A DNA stretch of 64,000 nucleotides from Leptospira bandrabouensis (GTDB lineage: Bacteria > Spirochaetota > Leptospiria > Leptospirales > Leptospiraceae): assembly GCF_004770905.1 (NCBI RefSeq), contig NZ_RQHT01000006.1:62001-126000 (forward strand). The letters are read 5' to 3'. Positions 56,779-64,000 of the stretch are shown piece after piece. The position numbers and the translations under genes are program-made. The notes under the pieces were generated by a model. That model saw only the letters and a list, made by a program, of their open reading frames with translations. It did not search any database and had not been told where the DNA came from. Position 1 is the first letter of the stretch. The number at the start of each line of letters is the position of its first letter.

Positions 56779-58758
56779 ATGCCTGTGACTAAATCTTCGG
56801 ATTCGCAATTCATCATCACGGACGACCCTTTTTTTGAAGGCAAAATTGCCGATTATTCCAAAAAAATCAAAGCTAAGGTTTTAACCTTAGCCGAGTTAGA
56901 TCAAATCGAATCTGATTCGCAAGGCAGAATAGCTAAAGTATTGTTTTATATCTCTCGGTATGAATTGGAATCCAAACACAAAGAAATCCACCAATTCTTA
57001 AAAGATCATCCCACCATCATGTCGAACTTCATAGTTCGAGCTCCCATTGATTATACCGGATACATTGCTTTGGACATCGAAGAAGATTTATTTTTTACAA
57101 ATGTGCCTGATGATGCCCCTCTAGTTTTTTTGGTTAAGGCATTTGTCAATGCGTTCACAAGCCTTCAGATGGTTGTGGATAAATTTGAACTTCAAAAACG
57201 AATTAATGTTTCTACAAATGAAATTTCCAAACTTACAAAGATTGGAATTAGCCTTGCCAATGAAAAAGATTTTACGAAATTACTTCGCGATATTTTAAAT
57301 TCTGCCCGTGAAATTTCCAATTCAGATTCTGGATCTTTGTATTTGGTGGAAAAGGATGAAAGGGGAAATCCAAGAAACCTTAGATTTAAAATTTCTGCTC
57401 TTGATTTGAATTCTGATGAATTTATTTTGCCAATCAACAAAAAGAGTATTGCAGGTTACGTAGCGTTTACTGGAAAACAACTGAATATTCCTAACGTGTA
57501 CGAATTGTCCGGAAAAGAAGAGTATAAGTTTAACAGTGATTTTGATAAGATGAGTAATTATTATTCAAAATCGATGTTAGTTGTTCCAATGAAGGACCAC
57601 CATGATGAAGTTGTAGGTGTCATCCAACTCATCAATCGAAAGAAAAATTTTCAAACCAAACTCACTTTAGAGGAAATGAAATCCAATTCCATTTTAGATT
57701 ACGATAAGTATTCGGAAGAATTGGTGATGGCAGTGGCAGGTCAAGCGGCTGTGGCCATCCAGAATAACAATTTGGTTCATGACATAGAAACTTTGTTTGA
57801 AGGATTTGTAACTGCTAGTGTTTCTGCGATTGAATCGAGGGATCCAACAACATCAGGTCATTCGTTTCGTGTGGCACAGTATACGGTAGGTTTAGCAGAG
57901 TCAGTTAATGCTATCCAAACGGGAAGATTTAAAGATATCCATTTTAATGAATCACAAGTAAAAGAAATTCGGTATGCTTCCCTCTTACATGATTTTGGAA
58001 AAGTAGGAGTTCGAGAAAAGGTTCTAGTTAAAGCAAAAAAACTAGAAGATTACGAATTGGATTTAATTCGATGGCGTTTCCAATTTATATTAAAGGATGT
58101 GGAAGCAAAACTTTCACAAAAGAAAATCGAATATCTTAAAAAACATGGTAATAGTGGTTATGCGGAGTTTGAAAAGTCGATCCAACTCGAATATATTTTA
58201 GAAAAAGAAAAATTAGAAGAGATGGTTCGAGTGATTTCGGATTCCAACGAACCTTCTATTTTAGAAGAAGGAAATTCCAACTTTTTAGAAGAGATTTCCA
58301 AAATGAGTTACCATACAACAGACGGGAACCAACTGAACCTACTGATGCCAAAAGAATTTGGATTTTTATCCATTCGTCGTGGTTCCTTAGATTTTGAAGA
58401 ACGTCGAGAAATCGAATCTCATGTGGAACATACATTTCAGTTTCTTTCCAAAATTCCTTGGACAAGAGAATTAAAAATGGTTCCAGCCATTGCCCACGGA
58501 CATCACGAAAAATTGAATGGTTCTGGTTACCCGCGAGGTCTTTCTGCAGTGGAGATCCCTGTACAAGCGAAAATGATGGCCATTGCTGATATCTTTGATG
58601 CGCTCACCGATCAGGATCGTCCTTACAAAAAGGCAGTCCCCTTGGAACGAGCTTTTGATATTTTAAAAATGGAAGTCCGGGACCAACACATTGATGGGGA
58701 CCTATTGGATATTTTTATTGGCAGCAAGGCTTACGAAAAAATTTCCCATAAACGATGA
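56779..58758 (+). CDS. GAF and HD-GYP domain protein, probable cyclic-di-GMP phosphodiesterase
   Basis: 659 residues, soluble. A GAF sensor domain spans about 140-335. The HD-GYP domain begins near 345. Metal-binding His404-Asp405 (LLHDFGKVG), [11 protein letters not shown] at 575-585 and the DQDRPYKKA motif are all intact, so activity is likely. An insert of about 110 residues (about 425-530) separates the first metal motif from the second. Such proteins hydrolyse c-di-GMP. The N-terminal 140 residues are not recognised. Confidence 0.85.
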   Translation: MPVTKSSDSQFIITDDPFFEGKIADYSKKIKAKVLTLAELDQIESDSQGRIAKVLFYISRYELESKHKEIHQFLKDHPTIMSNFIVRAPIDYTGYIALDIEEDLFFTNVPDDAPLVFLVKAFVNAFTSLQMVVDKFELQKRINVSTNEISKLTKIGISLANEKDFTKLLRDILNSAREISNSDSGSLYLVEKDERGNPRNLRFKISALDLNSDEFILPINKKSIAGYVAFTGKQLNIPNVYELSGKEEYKFNSDFDKMSNYYSKSMLVVPMKDHHDEVVGVIQLINRKKNFQTKLTLEEMKSNSILDYDKYSEELVMAVAGQAAVAIQNNNLVHDIETLFEGFVTASVSAIESRDPTTSGHSFRVAQYTVGLAESVNAIQTGRFKDIHFNESQVKEIRYASLLHDFGKVGVREKVLVKAKKLEDYELDLIRWRFQFILKDVEAKLSQKKIEYLKKHGNSGYAEFEKSIQLEYILEKEKLEEMVRVISDSNEPSILEEGNSNFLEEISKMSYHTTDGNQLNLLMPKEFGFLSIRRGSLDFEERREIESHVEHTFQFLSKIPWTRELKMVPAIAHGHHEKLNGSGYPRGLSAVEIPVQAKMMAIADIFDALTDQDRPYKKAVPLERAFDILKMEVRDQHIDGDLLDIFIGSKAYEKISHKR

Positions 58759-58830
58759 AATAAACGCGAAAAAAACTTCGTATTTTTGGCCTCCTTTTCC
58801 CTCCTGTTTGTCTAATCGGTGAGGGTAAAA

Positions 58831-59667
58831 ATGAACTATAATTTGTCTGGTAGAACCGTAATCATCACGGGAATTACGGATTCGTCTTCGCTTGCTTTAG
58901 TGATCGCCAAAGAATGCAAACAACTAGGTGCCAATTTGATTTGCACAGGTCTTGGAAAAACAGAGTTCCATAAAAATCTTTCGGAAGCTGGCCTTTCCTT
59001 TTTAGAACGTACATACTCAGATTTCACTAAAACCGTCAAGAGCGAGTTAGGTGATGATGCAATTACTTATCCATTAGATGTGACCATTCAGGCAAACATA
59101 GATGCTTTTGCCGATTTTTTACAATCGAATAAAATCAAAATCCATTCCTTTTTACATTCAATTGCTATGGATAAAACCATTCGCCAAGGAAAAGTAAAAC
59201 CTATTATGACAATCTCCCGTGAAGAGTTTATGGATGCTATGAATGTATCTGCCTTTTCCCTTCTTGCACTGACCCAAAGTTTGTACCAAAGAAATTTGTT
59301 AGTAGAAGGTGGATCCATTGTTGCTTTGAGTTATTTAGGTGCCGAAAAGGTTGTTTCCCATCCATACAAAAACATTGGTGTAGCTAAATCGGCATTAGAG
59401 CGGTTGGTAAAAGAAATGGCTATGGAATTAGGAAAGGAAAAACAAATTCAAGTGAATGCCATTCGATTTTCTCCTTACCGAGCAAGTAAGGCTGGTTCGG
59501 CGATTGATGGATTAGAACAAGCGGAGAACAGTTGTGAAGAACTGTCTCCTTTGGGAAATGCTAAAGCAAAGGACTTAGCTGAAGAAGTAGCTTATTTATT
59601 CCGACCAGGGAACCGGATCACTGGTGAAATACGTCATGTGGATGGCGGTTATCACATTCGCGGGTAA
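58831..59667 (+). CDS. fabI: Enoyl-[acyl-carrier-protein] reductase, FabI type
   Basis: NADH-dependent last step of fatty-acid elongation. 278 residues from the ATG at 58831 (GAGGG six bases ahead); a GTG at 58819 overlaps that site. The FabI-like active site has SYLGAEK and Tyr179-x6-Lys186 in PYKNIGVAK. The C-terminal ITGEIRHVDGGYHIRG is typical. The NAD loop, GITDSSSLA, is shifted from the usual GxxxxxSIA form. Another SDR role is possible but less likely. Confidence 0.85.
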   Translation: MNYNLSGRTVIITGITDSSSLALVIAKECKQLGANLICTGLGKTEFHKNLSEAGLSFLERTYSDFTKTVKSELGDDAITYPLDVTIQANIDAFADFLQSNKIKIHSFLHSIAMDKTIRQGKVKPIMTISREEFMDAMNVSAFSLLALTQSLYQRNLLVEGGSIVALSYLGAEKVVSHPYKNIGVAKSALERLVKEMAMELGKEKQIQVNAIRFSPYRASKAGSAIDGLEQAENSCEELSPLGNAKAKDLAEEVAYLFRPGNRITGEIRHVDGGYHIRG

Positions 59668-59669
59668 AT

Positions 59670-61091
59670 TCATGAAAAGAGTTGCCTAACCAAACTTTCG
59701 AAATGGTTTCCTCTCTCTTCAAAATTTTTATACAAATCAAAACTTGCTCCTGCCGGTGAAAAAATCACCGACAAGGAGTTGGACTCATTTCCAGTTTTAC
59801 GAACCACTGAGGAATCGAATGTATTTGTTTTAAGATGCGAATCGATTTTATTTTTTAGATTTTCAAGGAGAGAGGAAAGATTTGGAAAATAATAAGCGGC
59901 TAACCCTGTTTTTTCAAACTCTGGTTTCCAAACGTCCACAGCCTTTCCATAAACCCAGATCGGGCATTCCAATTCTTTCCATCTTTTTAAAAATAGTTCG
60001 ATAGGTTCTTGTTTGGGAATTCCTCCTAAAATCAAAAACAATCCATCTCCTTTTTTAAATCCAGAAATTCCTGAAAGCATGGAGTGAAGGTTTGTGGATT
60101 TTGAATCATTAATAAACTGAATCGATTTATATTGGTTTTGAAACCCAGAATTCTCTATCTTTTGGAACCTATGTGGCAGGCCCATAAAAGATTCGAAACT
60201 GGTTTGGATTTCTTCCTTTTTCATTCCCATCGATTCACTGAGTGCAATGGCAAAACATAAATTCATTAAGTTGTGTTTTCCCTTCAGTGGAAATTTAGAA
60301 ACATCATAAGTATTATTTGGAGTGTGCACAAGATTTGGTTCCAAACTCGCAAAATATTTTTGGTTTTCACCTATTAGATGTAAGTTGCTATTTTTTTGAT
60401 TCAAAGTTGGGAAAAACTGAAAAAAGTTTGGGTTCACAAATAATCTATGGTTTGGGTTTTCCAAATTTTGGATTTTCCATTTTGCTTTTGCGTAGGACTC
60501 CATTGTTTTATGTCGTTCCAAATGATCAGAAGCCAAATTTAAAATGGCGGAAGACGTTATATGTAAGTTAGGTGAGTCGTCTAGTTGGTAACTAGAAAGT
60601 TCCAATACAACTAAATCAAGTGGTTCTAAACAAAAAGAAGTAAAGGGAACCCCGATATTTCCTCCCATCTTGGAATTGGGAAATTTTGATTTTAAAATAT
60701 GATAGGTGAGGGCAGTGGTGGTTGATTTTCCATCAGTGCCTGTGATTCCAATGATAGGACCTTTGTAAAAAACTCTACCCAAACCAATTTCACTTAAAAC
60801 GGGAATTTGTCTTTCTTTAGCTTCTTCCAAGATGGGATGGTTCGGTAGGATGCCTGGACTTTTGATGATACAGTCAACCTCTCTTAAAATCTCCTGTGGG
60901 TGATTGTCTGACAAAACTTCCTCATACAAAGTGGAGTTGGCTTTCTCTGGAAACTTGTCGGCTAATATACAGATTTTTCCTAAGGAAGTAAGTAATTTGG
61001 CAGAGGAGTCCCCAGAGGATCCTCCACCTAAAATCAGGAATTTTTTGAATTTGTCTAGGTCAGAAGCCTGTGGAATGGATTGTGAAAACAT
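59670..61091 (-). CDS. murD: UDP-N-acetylmuramoyl-L-alanine:D-glutamate ligase
   Basis: Adds D-glutamate to the peptidoglycan precursor. 473 residues from the ATG at 61091, which has GGAG nine bases ahead; ATGs further up would overlap the divergent STAS gene. A Rossmann N-terminal domain (FLILGGGSSGDSSA), P-loop GITGTDGKSTTT (about 112), VLELSSYQLD and the C-terminal FINDSKSTN motif show the Mur ligase fold, and the SSYQL element is typical of MurD. Converges on fabI, leaving two bases between them. Confidence 0.92.
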   Translation of the reverse strand: MFSQSIPQASDLDKFKKFLILGGGSSGDSSAKLLTSLGKICILADKFPEKANSTLYEEVLSDNHPQEILREVDCIIKSPGILPNHPILEEAKERQIPVLSEIGLGRVFYKGPIIGITGTDGKSTTTALTYHILKSKFPNSKMGGNIGVPFTSFCLEPLDLVVLELSSYQLDDSPNLHITSSAILNLASDHLERHKTMESYAKAKWKIQNLENPNHRLFVNPNFFQFFPTLNQKNSNLHLIGENQKYFASLEPNLVHTPNNTYDVSKFPLKGKHNLMNLCFAIALSESMGMKKEEIQTSFESFMGLPHRFQKIENSGFQNQYKSIQFINDSKSTNLHSMLSGISGFKKGDGLFLILGGIPKQEPIELFLKRWKELECPIWVYGKAVDVWKPEFEKTGLAAYYFPNLSSLLENLKNKIDSHLKTNTFDSSVVRKTGNESNSLSVIFSPAGASFDLYKNFEERGNHFESLVRQLFS

Positions 61092-61151
61092 TGATTGACA
61101 CTCCGCTAAAATACGATGATTTTGTAAAATCATATCAGGTTGGGTAAATCG

Positions 61152-61484
61152 GTGCTGAAACACGAAGTGAAAGACGGAAAACTAGTCGTTTATCTGGAAG
61201 GTCGATTGGACGTTTCTGTGGCAAATGAAGTGGAAGAGGGCCTAATGGACCTCATCGATAATGCTGGGCATAGAAAAGTCCTTCTGAATATGAAAGACGT
61301 TGAATATATGTCTAGCTCAGGTTTCCGAGCTTGTATTTCTACTCTCAGAAAACTTAATTCCAAAGAGGGTGCTTTAAAAATTTCTAATATCAAACCTGCG
61401 GTCAAACGGATCTTTGATGTGATTGAACTTACTTCTCTTTTTGATATCTACGATTCAGAAGACGCTGCGTTAAAAGCGTTTTAA
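61152..61484 (+). CDS. STAS-domain anti-sigma factor antagonist
   Basis: 110 residues from GTG 61152 (a TTG at 61140 lies on the AGG site). A single STAS domain, with LNMKDVEYMSSSGFRACI (about 45-62) carrying the serine that kinases phosphorylate in SpoIIAA/RsbV-like proteins. It probably switches an anti-sigma factor partner, none of which is adjacent. The trpC start follows 9 bases after its stop. Confidence 0.85.
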   Translation: MLKHEVKDGKLVVYLEGRLDVSVANEVEEGLMDLIDNAGHRKVLLNMKDVEYMSSSGFRACISTLRKLNSKEGALKISNIKPAVKRIFDVIELTSLFDIYDSEDAALKAF

Positions 61485-61493
61485 GCGGGGTTC

Positions 61494-62252
61494 TTGAATC
61501 CAGTTTTACATAAAATTGTCGAGACCAAACAGGAAGAGATTCTCTTAGCGAAAGGGAAATCTCTTCCACCTCGAAAGATCCCCATTCGACCATGGGAATC
61601 AAATCTCAAAACGAATTCCATTTCTGTTATTGCCGAATGCAAAAAAGGAAGTCCTAGCTCTGGAATTCTTCGTCCTGACTACGACCCAGTAAAAATTGCC
61701 TCCATCTACGAATCCTCTGGTGCAGGGGCGATCTCAGTTCTCACGGACTCTCAGTATTTTTTTGGATCCTTATCTGACTTAACCTCGGTTTCTGAGTCAG
61801 TTTCCATTCCTGTCATTCGAAAAGACTTTATCATTGATCCAATCCAAATCGACGAAGCTTATGCATACGGTGCTTCGGCCATTTTACTCATCGTACGAAT
61901 TCTTTCGCCAAAAGAATTATCGTCTTTACATAGTTTTGCGAAAGGTTTAGGGCTTTCTGTTCTTGTGGAAACACACAACAGGGAAGAGGTAAAAATTGCA
62001 CTTGATTCTGGAGCCACAACCATCGGAATCAATACCCGCGATCTTGACACCTTTGAAATTCATAAAAACTTAATCGAAGAGATAGCTCCTGAATTAGATG
62101 ATTCTATCATCCGAGTAGCAGAATCTGGAATTGAAAGTTATTCCGATTGGCAAAAATATAAGGGAATCGTCGACTCTATGTTAGTTGGAACATATTTTAT
62201 GAAAAGTAAGGACATTGCAAAAGATTTCCGCGCCCTCTTGTCAGGAAACTAA
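61494..62252 (+). CDS. trpC: Indole-3-glycerol phosphate synthase
   Basis: Closes the indole ring in tryptophan synthesis. 252 residues. VIAECKKGSPSSG (about 36-48), RKDFIIDPIQI, LLIVRILS, GINTRDLDTFEI and the phosphate loop AESGIES show every catalytic TrpC motif. TTG start with GGGG upstream. No other trp genes are nearby. Confidence 0.94.
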   Translation: MNPVLHKIVETKQEEILLAKGKSLPPRKIPIRPWESNLKTNSISVIAECKKGSPSSGILRPDYDPVKIASIYESSGAGAISVLTDSQYFFGSLSDLTSVSESVSIPVIRKDFIIDPIQIDEAYAYGASAILLIVRILSPKELSSLHSFAKGLGLSVLVETHNREEVKIALDSGATTIGINTRDLDTFEIHKNLIEEIAPELDDSIIRVAESGIESYSDWQKYKGIVDSMLVGTYFMKSKDIAKDFRALLSGN

Positions 62253-62389
62253 TCTAAGGGTTTTTATTACATTCTAAGCCGCTTTCAGTTTCGAAAAATC
62301 AGTTCTAATTAGGGTAACCCGTATGGGTTTGGGAAATCTAAAGATATTTTCGCTTTTCTCCTATTGTCCATTCCATTAATCTATCCTTC

Positions 62390-64000
62390 ATGAACTGGAA
62401 ACAATTCCTAAAGGGATTCGTTTTGTTTCTATTGTATATAGGGACTGCAAAATTTGGAATGGAATTCTTTTCCTTCCAACCTGTGAACCTTGCGGTTCTT
62501 TGGATTCCTTCTGGAATTGGGCTCATTGGATGTTTGTTTTTTGGGTATCGATTTCTTCCTGTGATTTGGATTGCAAGTTTTCTTGCTAATAAAGACGGGC
62601 TTATTCAAAGCCAACATGGTTTGGATCAATTTAACTTGTATATGAGTATCAGTCTGACTGCAGGCATTGATACTTTACAGTCCACTTTAGCTTATACTTT
62701 CTGGATTCAAAAAATTCGCAAAAGTTTAAACTCGGCAAAAGATAATTTCTATTTTGTTACTTATGTTTGTTTTCTTTCCAGTCTGATATCCATCTTATGC
62801 CTTGGGGGAATTTTATATTCTTTTGGTTATTTTTATCAGTTAAATTTTTCCGATATTGTCCGGACATTAATTGTAATTACCTTTGGAGATACGATCGGAA
62901 TTTTTATCACAGTTCCATTTTTTATGGCCTGGAGGAAGTTTCGGTTTGAAGATTTATCGATTAAACTCATCCTCTGGGCTTCCACTTTTATTTTTTTCCA
63001 AATCATTATTGTTTATCACTTTCCTTATCTCTTCTTTTTATCCTTTTTGATTTTGATTTTTTTGGGTTACCGGTTCCAAATTAGAGGGGTTACCTTAGGA
63101 GTATTTTTATTATATCTTTCTAGTATTCTTATGACCAGGCTCGGGGTCGGTCCGTTTGTATATCCGGGAGAATTTGATTCTTATATTTATTTAATTTCGT
63201 TTCTGATCCCATTTTCTATATTGTCTGAGTTCATTACTTTACAATACCAAAGGCTGATTACCTATCGTTTTGAGTTAGAAAAAAAGGTTTTTGATCGAAC
63301 TAAATTGCTCAGAAAACAAGTTTTTGAAAAGAATAAAGCAATCGAAGCCTTACATACTTCGGAAAAATTACTTAGTGAGTCTAACCGTACTAAAGATATA
63401 TTCTTTTCCATCATTGCTCATGATTTAAGAAATCCTTTAGGTGCTTTCAAACAGCTTACTGAACTTTTATATTCAGACTTCGATTCGTATTCAGATTCGG
63501 AAAAAAGAGAAACCATCTACGACATTCAAAACTCGGCATCGATGTTATACGGACTTCTTGAGCAACTTTTGGATTGGGCAAGGACTCAGACAGGAACCAT
63601 GCCATTTCGGCCAAAACAAGTTAATCTTATTCATATTGTTTCAAAAATTACAGAACAAGTAGAGTCGACCATAAAGAAAAAGAATATTCATTTGGTAAAA
63701 GACATTCCTTCTGAATTGGCTTATGTTTATGCTGATTCAGAAATGATCCAAGCCGTTCTCCGAAATTTAATTACAAACTCGATAAAGTTTACAGGTGAGA
63801 ATGGGGAAATTAAGATCTCCGTAAAACAAGACGAAGATGGAATTAGGGTAGAATGCCAAGACAATGGAATTGGAATGGATCGTTTTGATTTAGAAAAATT
63901 ATTTCGTGTGGATGCACAATTAACAAGGATCGGACTGGAAGGTGAAAAAGGAACTGGGCTTGGTCTTATTCTTTGTAGTGAGTTTATCAAGTTACATGGT
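62390..64000 (+). CDS. Membrane sensor histidine kinase with MASE1-like input (cut by window)
   Basis: 537 codons are open to the window edge. The N-terminal 250 residues hold about eight membrane helices in a MASE1-like pattern (NLAVLWIPSGIGLIGCLFFG). A coiled-coil stretch leads to the kinase core: phospho-acceptor His344 in FFSIIAHDLRNPLG, the N-box NLITNSIKF, DNGIGM, and GTGLGL near the end. Only the last ATP-binding strand and any receiver are missing. Its response regulator is not in view; no clear ribosome site precedes the ATG. Confidence 0.88.
   Translation, partial: MNWKQFLKGFVLFLLYIGTAKFGMEFFSFQPVNLAVLWIPSGIGLIGCLFFGYRFLPVIWIASFLANKDGLIQSQHGLDQFNLYMSISLTAGIDTLQSTLAYTFWIQKIRKSLNSAKDNFYFVTYVCFLSSLISILCLGGILYSFGYFYQLNFSDIVRTLIVITFGDTIGIFITVPFFMAWRKFRFEDLSIKLILWASTFIFFQIIIVYHFPYLFFLSFLILIFLGYRFQIRGVTLGVFLLYLSSILMTRLGVGPFVYPGEFDSYIYLISFLIPFSILSEFITLQYQRLITYRFELEKKVFDRTKLLRKQVFEKNKAIEALHTSEKLLSESNRTKDIFFSIIAHDLRNPLGAFKQLTELLYSDFDSYSDSEKRETIYDIQNSASMLYGLLEQLLDWARTQTGTMPFRPKQVNLIHIVSKITEQVESTIKKKNIHLVKDIPSELAYVYADSEMIQAVLRNLITNSIKFTGENGEIKISVKQDEDGIRVECQDNGIGMDRFDLEKLFRVDAQLTRIGLEGEKGTGLGLILCSEFIKLHG

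Noticed and set aside
61092..61163. Longer murD starting at 61163
   Set aside because: The extension overlaps the divergent STAS gene and has no ribosome site, while ATG 61091 has GGAG and matches the family N-terminus.

Overview
The window is one continuous stretch of spirochaete chromosome, almost certainly Leptospira. The signs are the overlapping heme operon hemA-hemC/D-hemB-hemL-hemE-hemN-hemY with a fused HemC/HemD, a mitochondrial-type EF-G, a cysteine-free hook protein FlgE, A/T-rich coding DNA and many TTG/GTG starts. A complete sulfate-assimilation cluster may point to a free-living (saprophytic) lineage; that is inference. There is no phage, insertion sequence or CRISPR array, and no gene-free gap longer than about 300 bases.

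Layout. 1-6.7 kb: homoserine kinase, two small proteins of unknown function, a DsbA-type thiol oxidoreductase, malate dehydrogenase, a hydrolase/MarR divergent pair, prmC. 6.6-10.3 kb (minus): LysM/M23-like protein, amidohydrolase, two cyclic-nucleotide-binding-fold proteins and a tRNA-Arg, packed with almost no spacing in front of prmC. 10.4-18.3 kb: fusA, a TrkH/KtrB channel, then a cluster of unknown proteins with a UbiA-type prenyltransferase and a thioredoxin. 18.4-22.8 kb: PhaR-like regulator, HEAT-repeat protein, cysK, topA (which appears to lack any standard start codon). 22.8-32.1 kb: heme synthesis, with hemH converging on the minus-strand operon hemA-C/D-B-L-E-N-Y. 32.2-35.7 kb: msrB, a small exported protein, RNase P RNA, a NERD-ATPase protein and a lipoprotein. 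35.7-49.4 kb: siroheme synthesis, sulfite reductase, a BASS transporter, a TauD-like dioxygenase, ATP sulfurylase, APS reductase and the sulfate ABC transporter. 49.6-53.3 kb: fliK-flgD-flgE. 53.4-58.8 kb: a large TPR protein with a Rossmann-like end, its membrane partner and a GAF/HD-GYP protein. 58.8-64 kb: fabI, murD, a STAS protein, trpC and a sensor kinase cut by the window edge.

How the genes work together. The heme block covers every step from glutamyl-tRNA to protoheme. Just upstream of hemA lies a direct repeat TGACA-N6-TGACA, matching the hem-box reported for the Leptospira HemKR two-component system. The sulfur block takes sulfate through APS and sulfite to sulfide, which CysK (encoded elsewhere in the window) can turn into cysteine. 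Siroheme for the sulfite reductase comes from the two adjacent siroheme genes, which draw on the same uroporphyrinogen III as heme. Several intergenic palindromes in the sulfur block look like regulatory sites.
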